Assembly (NCBI RefSeq): GCF_963924675.1 | Contig: NC_089224.1 | Coordinates: 68,495,464-68,559,463, forward strand | Source: Phocoena phocoena | Taxonomy: Eukaryota > Chordata > Mammalia > Artiodactyla > Phocoenidae | Direction: 5' to 3' | DNA: 64,000 nt | Shown: positions 1-10,389 of the stretch, piece by piece | How positions within the stretch are numbered: the first letter of the stretch is position 1 | Layout: the number at the start of each line of letters is the position of its first letter | Notes under the pieces: generated by a model | Told to the model about the DNA's origin: nothing | What the model saw: only the letters and a program-made list of their open reading frames with translations | The model's database searches: none | Position numbers and translations under genes: made by a program

Positions 1-401
1 CTAGTCCAGCTCTTCCTTTCAAAAAGACTTCTCTCCCCCCATTTTTTTCTGGCTTAGAGGTTAAGAAGCATGCTTCTTTTTGAGAAGCCTTCAGGAGTAG
101 AGTATGAAATAAAGGATTCATGCAATAGGAGTTAGATTCAACCAGATGACTTCTTCAGCCCCTGGCAATTATAAGACCCCATGATTTCTTTGAGTGCATA
201 TTTGAATGAGTAAATTTCTGTTCATTAACTGTTTTTAAAAGCTTTATTCTTTTGTAATCACTTGACCTTATAGTTAAGGTAGAATTTTAAAAGAGGATAA
301 AAAGCCAAAAATTCATAATAAATTATTTAAAAAAATGAAAACCAGTACAACAGTGTAACTGCATAAGGATTAAAGGAACTATATAAGTTTCAGGCAAATA
401 T

Positions 402-625
402 ATTTAGTATTTATTTTGTGCTTACTTTGTGCTTTTATATACCTTATTTCTAATTTTTACAATAATCCTTTGAAGTAGTGATGATTATGCTTTTTGACAG
501 AGGTAGGGCAGAGGTACAAGGAGATAAGTAATATATCTCAAATCATATAGTTGTTATTGAAGAGTGAAGTCAAACCCAGGTCAGTCTTTGAGGCTCAAGT
601 CCTTTCCAATGCAGTAATACCTTTC
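402..625 (-). repeat. MIR SINE fragment
   Basis: Degenerate MIR read in reverse: a 'TTATTTTGTGCTTACTTTGTGC' -like start is followed by the 'AATCCTTTGAAGTAGTGATG' block, an 'AGGTACAAGGAGATAAGTA' block and 'CAAACCCAGGTCAGTCT'. The order matches the reverse complement of the MIR consensus. Heavily diverged; an ancient mammalian insertion. Confidence 0.7.
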
Positions 626-639
626 CTAAACTAGTCATA

Positions 640-1319
640 GTTACAAACTTTTAGAGGGTCCTCTTCAGCTGTCCACCCAGCACAGAAGTCTTCTAGACAG
701 CATCTTCAGCATTCAGGTTATGCACTGATAACGCTAATGCTACGAAAGGATGTGCTCACACAGTAACCCATCCCAACCTCCCTAAAATCATGATACAAGA
801 TTTAATCCAGATAATTACCATTATCTAGTTTGCAAAGACCTCAGAAAAACATAACTTTAGTCTTCCATTTAAATGTATTCTATGACTATTAGGATGCCAC
901 TGGTTAAAAACAGCCATCATTTTTTTTAGAACTTATTGCTAAACGTATTCAACAGGGTAGCTATTTCTTTCAATTTGTACTTGGGTATAATTTTGTGGTC
1001 TCTTTACTATTGTCAACTCTCATTATCGGTTAGTGGATTATATGCCATACACCTCATCTGCAGTAACTTGGATGCTTTGCCATTTACAGCAAATTTGTTT
1101 TCCTATGTTGGAGGTATATTGAGGATGAAGGAAAAAGAAGAAGGAGAAAATAACAAAAGAATTTTGGGGTGGAAATCTATTCTACATCTGTTTTATTATG
1201 CTATTTTAAAAAATTACAAAGTGTTAATAGTATATGAATATATTCTCTTCGGAGGATAAATTTCAAGCAGCACACGATTTTAATATAAGAATGAGTCTCC
1301 TGTTCAAGCAACCTCCAAC
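640..1319. other. Unassigned AT-rich stretch
   Basis: No repeat family or exon was recognised. A 107-codon open frame at 936-1259 (+) has a hydrophobic start but no recognisable domain and no splice context, and its composition matches the surrounding AT-rich DNA. Confidence 0.4.
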
Positions 1320-1640
1320 CCATTCTCCTCTTCCCAAAGATAATCCTTAGGTACTTATGTGTCTATACTTTCAAACCTTATTTTATGCATTCATGTCCTT
1401 ATAGAGAGAGAGAGACAGACGTCTTTGTGATTTGTTTACATACATGGAATTGTGCTGTATATATCGTTCTGCAACAGTATGCTTTGGGGATCTTTTCCAT
1501 ATCAGTGCATAAATATTGACCTTATTTATTTTAACAAATTCAATTAACAAAATTTGAGTATGGATGTAACATAATTTATGTTAATCATTATCCTACTGGT
1601 GGATGGTCAGATTTGCATTTCTAAACTATGATAAACAATG
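1320..1640 (-). mobile_element. Ancient L1 3'-region fragment (L1ME-like)
   Basis: It resembles the reverse complement of the region near the ORF2 end and 3' UTR of old L1 elements: an 'AATTGTGCTGTATATATCGTTCTGCAA' -like block, 'GATCTTTTCCATATCAGTGC', then AT-rich sequence. A short GA-rich stretch interrupts it near 1404. Strongly diverged, with no reading frame. Confidence 0.5.
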
Positions 1641-1810
1641 TTGATAAGAGCAGTAACTTATTCTGAAAATGCCATGTATTAATACCAATTGTTTGCATTT
1701 AAAAAAATATTTTTCATATGGACTTTGACCTTGCTCAAATGTCAGTCCTTGTGGGTAGAATTACTTTTTAAGAAAGCAGATAAATCTTAACTGACTTTAC
1801 TAACCGTAAC

Positions 1811-1966
1811 CTCTCCTTCTTTCCTTCCTTCCTTCCCTCCCTCCTTCCTCCCTCCCTCCCTCCCTCCCTCCTTTCTTCCCTACCGCCTTCCCTTCCTTCT
1901 TTCCTTTCTTTCTTCCTTCCTTCTTTCCTTTCTTTCTTCCTTCCTTCCTCTCTCTTTCTTTTTTCA
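1811..1966. repeat. (TTCC/CCCT)n polypyrimidine microsatellite
   Basis: About 155 bp of nearly pure pyrimidine on the plus strand, built from TTCC, CCCT and TTTC units with an internal duplication of a TTCCTTCTTTCCTTTCTTTC-type block. The Lys/Glu/Arg/Gly-rich reading frame on the minus strand (1800-2102) only reflects this tract. Confidence 0.95.
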
Positions 1967-2084
1967 CTTTTGAAAAGATAATACGCATAAGATGGTTAAG
2001 ATTCACTAGGAGAGAATCAACTACAGTGTGAAGTCCTGCATCATTTCTCTCCCATCCAGAAACTAATGACCATGATGACAGTAG

Positions 2085-2232
2085 GTAACATTTGTTAGGC
2101 ACTAATTAAGTGCCAAGCTTTGCTGTAAGCACTTTATACATATTAATATTAACTTAATTAATTCTCATAGAAGAATTAGGAAGTAGGCACAATTATTATC
2201 CCCATTTTGCTAACGTGGAAATTGTCAGAGGT
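2085..2232 (-). repeat. MIR SINE fragment
   Basis: Reverse-oriented MIR: 'GCACTAATTAAGTGCCAAGC', 'GTAAGCACTTTATACAT', 'TTATTATCCCCATTTTGC' and 'GTGGAAATTGTCAGAGGTT' occur in consensus order. Confidence 0.75.
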
Positions 2233-2399
2233 TACCCTGGTACTGGACAAATGAGAGGACTTCTACATGGTGTTCCTCAAAGGCCTGGACAGTGAGGCCT
2301 TACCCTGGGTGTGGTAAAAGGGAGCAGTGCAACTCTACCAAGGCCCACTGTCCACAGCTCCTAGTCAAGAGCTGCTTCATACTTTGTGGGGATCCAACT

Positions 2400-2514
2400 T
2401 AGGGTGAGCATCTCCTCTGCTTCACCTGGGACTTTCCCAGTTTTAGCACTTTAGAAGTCCCAGGTCCCCGTCAATCCCTCACTTGTGGGCAATCCTAGAT
2501 GGTTGGTCACCCTA
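2400..2514. mobile_element. Short palindromic DNA-transposon remnant (MER53-like MITE)
   Basis: About 115 bp bounded by inverted termini: TAGGGTGAGCATC at the left and GATGGTTGGTCACCCTA at the right, the latter being the complement of TAGGGTGACCAACC. The interior has 'GGGACTTTCCCAGTTTTAGCAC' -like and 'AGTCCCAGGTCCCC' arms that partly mirror each other. A TA target duplication is likely. The family name is from memory and is uncertain. Confidence 0.5.
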
Positions 2515-3955
2515 GTCCAAGTACTATTTATTTTGAGGAAGGGTGAGGTGAGGGAGATCATACCTGGAGCAGGTGAGTGGATGACCTGCCTCATGGTCAC
2601 CAAGGACTTTGGCAGGACCTTCATTGTGAACTACTGGCAGTGAATAAATATCTTTTCATAAATCCAGCTGTATAAATGGTAAGGTCAGAGCTGCTGACTT
2701 ACCCTATCCACAGGGTCAGTACCTTTCCCCGTGAGACAGGAAAAGGTAAAAAGGATAAGAGGCCTACCACTTGGCTTGCATTCTAATATATCAGGGCACA
2801 AAGGATGCTGATGAGGAACCAAACCAAACAAACTCTCTGACAGCAAAAGTTCCTATCCTTTTTGACTTTTAATGTCATGCAGTTTAAATGTAATGTCCTG
2901 CTTCTGCTCATAATAGGCCTACAAAATATTCTACTCTTCCTTGTTTCACCTGCAGTCAACAGTCTAAGTTACTTCATTATCTATGTTGCACAGATTTATG
3001 GCTTTTTTTGGTGTGTGGTCTGGAATTAGCTTCCTTACAACAAAGATGAAATGTCCCTTTAAGAAAAAATCTAAAAGCAAAGATTGCATTTTTTTCTTGA
3101 ACAGTCTGGCAATCTTGATATATTTAGAGTTGCAAATAGAATGACTTTTTTGCTGTTATTAACTCAGTCACAAATTGCAAAGGGGATTAGAAAACCAGGA
3201 AATCAGTCATGTTTCTTGGCGGATGGTGGGTCCCAAGAGAGGGAATGATGAGACTATGGCTATCCTTACAAAAAGAAACACAAGACAAAGCCTGCCATAA
3301 AACCTCATTTGAAAATTGTTCCTCTTAAGAAATTATGCTAAAAGTGGCCTGCTCCTAGAAATACAAGTAAAAGAGTCAACCAATTTTTACCTCATAATAT
3401 CAGTTTAGCTCTGGAATTGTGCTTAATGCAGCTCTAAGTGGCTGAGGGAGTGACATCATTGACCAAAACTACACTTGACAGAATTCTGTGAAGCTCAGAG
3501 CTACAGTGCAAGGTCATTGATTTTGCAACAGTTTGTTTCTTTTCTGATCTAAAAGTGATTTCTATGTGCCAGGGGATCTTATCTATTAATGTTGTTTATT
3601 CTTCACTAGTCATCATTTTCCTTGGAACATGCCATCCTATGTAATCTGAGCAATAAGAAAATCAGAAACTGACTGGTGGGAGATGTGGCCCTGAAAACAC
3701 TGAAGGCACTTTGTCCCCATGGCAGGGGTCACTAGGGAGGGAGAAGATGTTCTGGACTCTAATCAGACAAATACATTACAAAATTTCCACCTCAGACTTT
3801 CTCATGGAAGAACTAAGAAATTATATATACTCTTTGATTTGTTCTTATTATTAAAACAATGGACTTTCTGAGTCTCTCCAACACATGTTTATTGACCACC
3901 CACTCCATAACTTGCAGCTGGCACCTGCAGAGCAACATTGAGGGTGATCTGGCCT
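2515..3955. other. Unassigned stretch, no gene recognised
   Basis: Mixed-composition single-copy DNA. It includes a purine-rich run near 2530-2560 and a 20-codon open stretch near 2589-2650 with no supporting exon structure. A TGACATCA and an AAGGTCA motif lie near 3451-3512; these are common short words and are not called as sites. Confidence 0.4.
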
Positions 3956-3959
3956 CTTC

Positions 3960-4460
3960 CCCTGAGGAGCTGATATCCTCCTGACCTCATCTTCTACTGC
4001 TGTCACTCTTCATTGCTTTGCTTCTGTCACTCTGGCTTCCTCGCTCTTCCTCAAACATGCCAAGCACTCGGTTGCTTCAGCGCTTTTCTACTTACTGTTT
4101 CTTCCACCTGAATAGCTCTTGTTCCAGATATTTCACTTTATTGATTCCCCGATTAAAGGTCACCCTCACAAGGGAGGCCTTTCCCAACTCACCACATAAA
4201 AGAGCACACACACGCACACGTGTATACCCTTTTACTATCCCTTATCCTATTTTACTTTTCTTCATATCCATTTTCTATCACATCAAACATATATTACTTT
4301 TATTTATGTCTTTATTAAGTGTCTTCCCCCCACTATCTTTTAAGCTCCATGAGAGTACAAAATTAGTCTCTTTTGTTTCCTGCTGTATCCCTTGCGCTAA
4401 GAACAGTGCCTGGCACCTCGTAAATATTCAGTGAATAATTGTGGGAAGAATGAATGAGTG
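3960..4460 (+). mobile_element. L2 LINE 3'-end remnant
   Basis: About 500 bp following the L2 3' portion in order: 'CCACCTGAATAGCTCTTGTTCC', 'AAAGGTCACC...GGGAGGCCTTTCCC', 'TTTAAGCTCCATGAGAG', then 'AACAGTGCCTGGCACCTCGTAAATATTCAGTGAAT' -like terminus and GAATGAATGAG tail. The 138-codon frame at 4018-4434 is an accidental reading of this relic, not an L2 protein. Confidence 0.8.
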
Positions 4461-4464
4461 AAGC

Positions 4465-5945
4465 GATCAAGTAGACTGCTCTATTATTCACACTCAGTAG
4501 GTTGGTCTAACTCAGTGTTTTTATGCTCCTAAATCTTGAAGATCATGCCTCAAATTCTAAGTTACCTCAGAAATCTTTAAGGTCAACTGTTTTATTCTGT
4601 GTCCAGTCAAAGGCTTTGGGCCCAAGGGAGGATAAATAATCAGGTCTCACCTCTTTTCCTGTCTCCTTCAACTACAGCTCTGCTTTTAGCAGTTGTATAT
4701 AGTGGACTTCAACAAAAGATTTCTTGTAAAGATAGGATTTCTCGAGCTAAAATACAATAAGCAAACAAAAAGCAGAAAAAGAAAACTACTATTTGAGGGA
4801 ATTGGGATGAGGGATGTTAATCCTTTGCTTTAACACTTCTATCAGCATTACTCAGGGACCCTGAAGAAAGGTCTGAACTAGGTGAGTGAGTCAGTGCTGG
4901 AGTCTTGTGAAAGCTCAGCTTACGACAAGACAGAACCTGGAGGGGGCCTTGAAACAAAGCTGGAGTTTAATGTTTTAACTATTTTAGAATAACCTTTAAA
5001 GGTAATATGATGTTAGGAAATTTTCATCTTGATCACTTTATATTTCAGTGTTAGAGAAGTCGAATCAATCACGTCTTTGTTAACATATGCAAGATGTTTT
5101 CCTGAAAAATCCTTATTTTGAGAGATCAAATTTGCATCGTTAGCAGGGAAGCTATTAGAAAAACAAGAGCACCTAAGACTTAAACAATAAAAAAATTGTA
5201 TGGATTCTTACCAGTTGTCCACTCTTGACTGTTGAAATGAACAGCTGTGAGCTTTGTGCTTCCAGTTTTCACATGGCCCACATGTCCTTGGTGGAATCCT
5301 ACAGTTGTCATTTAAACAAACATATCTTTGTCGTGTTGGAAGAGGCATCTGATTTCATTCTGCTGGAGTGATGTGATCTGGGTCTGCAGTAGGCAATTGG
5401 AAGCAGGTAGTACAGTTCAGAACACTGTAGGGACTAAGGTTCTCCCGGTCCTTGGCATGTAGTGTTAGTGCCCACGGAGAGGAATGAATGCCCCAGGCAC
5501 CTATTTGGCAGCGCTCTGTGCCTAGGACAGTGCTCAGTACCATGGGGCAATTTTAAAGAAATTTGAGATCATCTCCGTAATCCTGTTCCTGTGCCTTCGT
5601 GGCAGAGTCAAACTTTCTAGAAGAGAAGAAGCCTGCTCATTGATTTTCGATTACTTGGCTAAACGCTGGCTTCTAAAGCCAACTCTGTCTCAGCAGTTCC
5701 TTTGTTCTTCAGGAGCTGCCCTACTGCCTTCAGTATCCTCTCACTTTAGTGTATTTTGCACACAACTTCAAAACATCAGTCTTCCTACAATGGAAGTAGA
5801 TTTGAAGCAGATTGAATTTGAAATCATATAAGACCTGGGCCCATGTCTTGTTTAAAGATTATTCTACTGACAAGTAGTAGTAACACCTCCACTATAGAAT
5901 TGGGGCAGGGATCAAATGAGATCATGTATGTAAAAGCAATTTGTA
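4465..5945. other. Unassigned stretch, no gene recognised
   Basis: Single-copy-looking DNA with no recognisable repeat or exon. The small frames at 5355-5543 (-) and 5640-5831 (+) carry no recognisable motif or codon pattern. Confidence 0.4.
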
Positions 5946-5960
5946 AAGAATAAAGATCAA

Positions 5961-6083
5961 GGGACTTCCCTGGTGGTCCAGTGGTTAAGAATCTGTGCTT
6001 CCCCTGCAGGGGGTTCGGGTTTGACCCTTGGTCTGGGAAATAAGATCCCGCATGCTGTGTGGCATGGTCTTAAAATAAAATAA
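5961..6083 (+). mobile_element. Short CHR-type tRNA-Glu SINE
   Basis: It starts with GGGACTTCCCTGGTGGTCC and has an A-box-like 'TGGTGGTCCAGTGGTTAAG' and a B-box-like 'GGGTTCGGGTTTGACCC', then 'GATCCCGCATGCTGTGTGGCATGG' and an (AAAAT)n tail. An exact 12-bp target-site duplication AATAAAGATCAA flanks it (5949-5960 and 6084-6095). It lacks the long G+C-rich arm of the 200-bp and 300-bp copies in this window, so it is a shorter subfamily. Confidence 0.9.
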
Positions 6084-6129
6084 AATAAAGATCAATACAA
6101 AAGTAAAATATTATTGGTATTAAGCTCTA

Positions 6130-6405
6130 TTTTATTACGTATCCCCTTGATAATGAAAACCTTCCAAGGTTACTTATTGCCTATGGAATAAAGTCCACAT
6201 GCATTAACCTGTTATAAGAAGCCCTCTCCTTTATGGCCTATTCTTCATATCTTCTATACAGAACCCATTCTTCAGGCAATCCAAGCTTTTCACAGTTCCC
6301 AGAACAAAGCATTACTTTCCTATATCTGTTACCTTTGTGAACTTAGTTCCCTTTTCTTGGAATGTTCCTCTACTTATTTTAGCCAATTGAAAGCCTACGC
6401 TTTTT
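6130..6405 (+). mobile_element. L2 LINE fragment
   Basis: L2-type blocks: 'GCCTATGGAATAAAGTCCA', 'AAGCCCTCTCCTTTATGGCC', 'CCAAGCTTTTCACAGTTCCC', 'CTTGGAATGTTCCTCT'. It ends before the L2 tail in a T-rich run (6402-6433). Confidence 0.65.
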
Positions 6406-6439
6406 TTTTTTTTTCTTAAAAAAATTTTTTTTTCTCTCT

Positions 6440-6620
6440 TTTCATGAAGCTTTTATCCCATGTTTTCTTTTAAGAGATATATAGTTTTACGTCTTATATT
6501 TATGTCTTTGAACCATTTCAATTTTTGTGTATGGTATAATAAGGGTCAACTCTCTTCTTTGGGATGTATGTACACAGTTTTCCCAGCAGCATTTATTGAA
6601 AAGACTATTCTTTCTCCTGC
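6440..6620 (-). mobile_element. Old L1 ORF2 fragment
   Basis: Reverse complement of a conserved L1 ORF2 stretch: 'GAACCATTTCAATTTTTGTGTATGGT' -like block followed by 'ACACAGTTTTCCCAGCAGC' and 'ATTTATTGAAAAGACTATTC'. The same block is present in the younger L1 near 21240-21400. No reading frame survives. Confidence 0.7.
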
Positions 6621-7160
6621 TCCATTTTAAAATAAGTAAATATATGTATTTATTTATACATTCCCCTTTCCCAAATGGTAGTATACTAATGCATATCTTC
6701 ACCTAGCTTTTGTCATTTAACAACATATTCTGGAGATCATGTACTAGAGACCTTCACTCTCACCCCCTTTCTTTTAATTGGTGGTGTGATATTCCATTTT
6801 TTTTGGTGGACCATGTTTTATTCAACAAGTTTCCTATTGATGGACATTTGGGTTTTCTCCAGTTTTTGATATTATGCATAGGGCTGCAGTGAATAGACTT
6901 GTGCATATGTCTTTTCATTTTTTGATAGTGAATCTTTCCAGGAGGTGGGATTGCTGAGTCTAAGCAATACAAGATAAAGTTATGCCTAATTTTGTTAAAT
7001 ATTGCCAAGTTCTTTGCCATAAGGTTTGTACCATCTTACATTCTCAACACCAATGTTTGTGAGACCCTGTTTCTCGACATTGTTTCTAGTAGTGTATATT
7101 GTCACACTTTTGGAATTTTGTGACTCTCATAGGTGGGAAATGAAATATCACCCACTAATT
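6621..7160 (-). mobile_element. Ancient L1 ORF2-end/3' region (L1ME-like)
   Basis: 'GTGGTGTGATATTCCATTTT', 'CCTATTGATGGACATTTGGG', 'GCAGTGAATAGACTTGTGCAT', 'GGTGGGATTGCTGAGTC' and 'TTTGTACCATCTTACATTCTC' are the antisense counterparts of the L1 ORF2 C-terminal region. Several short frames on both strands here are by-products. Probably a separate insertion from the piece just upstream. Confidence 0.65.
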
Positions 7161-7254
7161 TTTTAAGGCTGAAGTACCATTTCTTATTAGTTTGCAGCAG
7201 GCATATATAACTTGTTATACCCAATACTGTACTATGGGTATAAGGGTACATACA

Positions 7255-7385
7255 TGATCTCCCCTACAAACAGGAAGCTTTCTGAGTGAGTGAAAGTAGT
7301 GGGTCTAATTGATGTTTTAGAAAAAAATGTTTCAAGGGCTTGGAATATTGTTGGCATTCATTGTATGTTTGCTGAAGGACAGGGT
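7255..7385 (+). mobile_element. L2 LINE tail remnant
   Basis: Weak L2 3'-end signature: 'CAAACAGGAAGCTTTCTGAG' followed by 'GCTTGGAATATTGTTGGCAT' and 'GCTGAAGG'. Highly diverged. Confidence 0.4.
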
Positions 7386-7659
7386 AAGTGAATAAGCTCA
7401 GAATTAGGAACTTGTTTTTATATACCATTTTTAGAGTCTATAATTATGTTTACAATCATCTCCAGTGGGTGTGTTTATCTATGTGGTGGAACCCATGGAA
7501 AATTCAGGTGATTTTTGAGTGATTTTTTTTTTTCCTTGTCTGAGAAAAGATGGTCACAGAGATGTAGACCTTTTTTTTTCCCCTGAAAGATTCTGTTGAG
7601 TTCTGCACAAAACCTCCCTTGGAGAATATAGTCATTTGGAAAGTGTATTTTATTTTCTA

Positions 7660-7882
7660 TTTACATTGCAATTTATAAAGTTCCTTCACGTCTATTGTTT
7701 GTTTTCAGCCTCACAACAGTGGTGAGACAGACACATGTCTGTTTATGGAAGAGAAATTTGTGACTCAGAAAAGTTCAGTAACTCGGTCAAAGTTACTGAG
7801 ACAACAGAAGCAGAGCCAGGCCTCAAACCCAGGTCTTCTGATGCCAAAGCCAGCATTCTTTCTTGTACACCACAGCTGCCCT
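7660..7882 (-). repeat. MIR SINE fragment
   Basis: Reverse MIR: 'CAGCCTCACAACAGTGGTGAG', 'GACTCAGAAAAGTTCAGTAAC', 'GCCAGGCCTCAAACCCAGGTC'. The 71-codon frame at 7745-7960 reads through it by chance. Confidence 0.7.
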
Positions 7883-7884
7883 CT

Positions 7885-8855
7885 GGAACTTGGTAAGAGT
7901 TTTATACTTTTCTTCTGTTGTTTTTCTTTAGATAGGAACAGCTTTGAAAATAAATTTTAAAAATAAAGTCACTGAGGTCATTTTTTCCTTTTAATATTTA
8001 TAATGTGATATCTTGTGTATGTAATATGATAAAGGAAGAAGTGTCATATAAGGCACTATGTGTATACCTCTCCTAAGATGCTCTTGTCCTGGAATTGTGT
8101 AATCGAGGCTCAGAGAATGCATTCATTGCTGGGTGTCATGCCACTGATATAGTCATAGGAAACATACTGTGAAGATAAAAGCCACCTGTCTTTAAAATAT
8201 TTTTTTAATTCATAAGGGCAGTTTCTAGTTCACGACGTCAAGGCGAGCACATTTATTTATTCCTCTCTCACAGAAATAATTTAAAATAATATTAGAAGAA
8301 TAAAAAAGATTTGTAGTCCACAGAGATGGGGAGAATTATAAGTGGTCATAAGTAGATGAGAAGAAGGTAAACATGCTTTATTAAGTTTATAGTGGAGCAG
8401 AGAGGAAGAAGAGGAGAAAACAACACCCTAGAATATGAGAGAAGTGGACTGCAAGGGTAGAAATCACTAAGCTGCCCTGAAGAACCCTAGAGAAGCTTTG
8501 GACTCAGAACTGGAAATCAGTTCAAGATGTCTAATAGCCAACTAGTAGGTATTCTAGAAAGACAAAGCACTCATGGTAGACAGAAGGAATTGTTAAAGAA
8601 ATAACATCTCCAGAGCTAAAGGGAGATTTTTAAATTCAAACAGTCCATAACAGCCAAGTCAGATAAATTTTTTAAAGGCCTGTATTTAGAGATATCATTG
8701 TGAAATCTCAGAACACTAAAGATTTAAAGTGGGAATTTACATCTATGAACCTTTACTTGAGGGTGTACTCCAGTAAAAAAAGGGTGAAAACCAAGAAAGG
8801 GGAAGATGTGGGATTGTTTAATAAATCATTTAACCTTACCCCACAAGAGGTCTGG
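7885..8855. other. Unassigned AT-rich stretch
   Basis: No repeat or exon recognised. Purine-rich around 8395-8420. A 60-codon frame at 8700-8882 has no recognisable motif and runs into the LTR-like block that follows. Confidence 0.4.
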
Positions 8856-8859
8856 CCTT

Positions 8860-9440
8860 TGCCACCAGCTTTCGGGAAGTAATCTCTAAACTTCTGGAAT
8901 GTCATGCCTGATAGGGTGTTATTGTCTTCCTGGGGGCTTTGGGGCAGCCAAACTGTAATGGCTGTGATTCAAGGTTGGGACTTTGAGTCATACCTTGAGG
9001 GCCTGGAGACTGGAGATTAAAATTGAGACTGGAGATTAAAATTGACCTTGAGGGCAGTCAATCATGCCTATGTAATGGCGCCTGAGTAAAAACTAAATAC
9101 TGAGGCTCTAATGAACTTCCCTGGTTGGCGAACATCTGTGCTTATTGTCAAAAATCAATACTGGAGAAGTAACGTGTCTTGACTCTGTGGGGAAAGGACA
9201 ATGGAAGCTCTGCACTGGGTATTTCCCCAGACTCTACTCTATGTATTTCCTCCCTTGGCTGACTTTAATCTGTATTCTTTCTCTGCAATAACTCTCAACC
9301 ATGAATATGATAGCTTTCAGTGAGTTCTGTGAGTCCTCCTAGTGAATTATCAAAACTGAGCATGATTTGGAGAACCCCTCAAACTTGCAACCGATGTCAC
9401 ATGTGAGGGTGGTCCTGTGTGGGTTGTGCTCCCTCTAACC
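8860..9440 (+). mobile_element. LTR-like block, probably an old solo LTR
   Basis: The layout resembles the R/U5 part of mammalian ERV LTRs: 'CTTTCTCTGCAATAACTCTC', then 'GAGTTCTGTGAGTCCTCCTAGTGAATTATC' -like sequence, 'GAGAACCCCTCAAACTTGCA', and 'GAGGGTGGTCCTGTGTGGG' near the end. No internal retroviral genes lie on either side. A perfect 19-bp tandem duplication (9006-9024, 9025-9043) lies inside. Family not assigned; the boundaries are guesses. Confidence 0.45.
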
Positions 9441-9444
9441 TTGG

Positions 9445-10385
9445 AGTTGGTCTACCTCTTCTCAAGCATATATTATACAAAAAAACTTGTTTAGGAGAAT
9501 AATGAAACAATATTCAAGGATGAGAGTTATATAGTAGGCCAAGGAAGAAAACTGGTCTACTTTAGGACAGAGATTGGCAGGCCTACAGAAAAATGTTTTC
9601 AAGGAAAAGAAAAGAATCGCTTTCAAATAATAGCAGCTGCTAATGATAAGTTGCAAGATATTAGGATATGGTGGGGAAAGCCTATGAATCTTAAGAAGGT
9701 AAAAAAGAATAACCAGAAACTCTAACTAGATCAAAACACTTTACCAGAACATCATGTTCCAAATATAAAACAATTTAACACATGATTATTTTTTCAGCAA
9801 TTGGTAAAATGTAAGAGAGGAGACTCTAATCCTGGCACTAGTGTATTTTCCTTTGAGTGGCACAAGGATTGTGACATCAGCAGCATAGACAAGAGAATGT
9901 AATTTTTAGCACTTTCTAGCTCTATGATGAATAATGTAATGAATAGTTATAATAATATAAAATTTGTTTATTGAGTCATGAAAATTATGTTTGTAAATAC
10001 AGAAGTGAATTGTAGACATAAAATGGTCATGCCATTTGGTTAATGGCACTAGGCAGCATTTATGTAATAATTAATGACAAATTCGTGACTAGTAAATATA
10101 AAGTAAAATGTTCTTTGTAGTAAAAAAAAATTTGTTTATTGGTCATCAGCTTTTAAAATAAACTTATGCACAAAGCATGGAGGAGTTAATCTTGATTAAG
10201 AACAGAATATAAACACTCGGCTTTGATGATGTTAAAGTAAAGCTCTAGCTGACAGATGTTAGCAGATGAAAGGTAGGCACGGGAAGGGGAAGCAACTGTA
10301 AGGGTACGCACATCCTCATTTTACACAGTAAGGAGTCGAGAGAATCTGTTGGAAATTAACGAAAAAATTAAACATTGATGACATT
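9445..10385. other. Unassigned AT-rich stretch
   Basis: AT-rich, with no repeat family, exon or RNA gene recognised. Confidence 0.4.
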
Positions 10386-10389
10386 GCTG

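Noticed and set aside
1800..2102. 100-codon minus-strand frame, Lys/Glu/Arg/Gly-rich
   Set aside because: Produced by the TTCC/CCCT microsatellite.
2589..2651. 20-codon open stretch beginning ATGACCTGCC and ending TGGCAGTGA
   Set aside because: Looked like a possible last exon, but there is no acceptor site, no recognised protein family and no partner exon.
4018..4434. 138-codon plus-strand frame
   Set aside because: Out-of-frame reading of an L2 relic.
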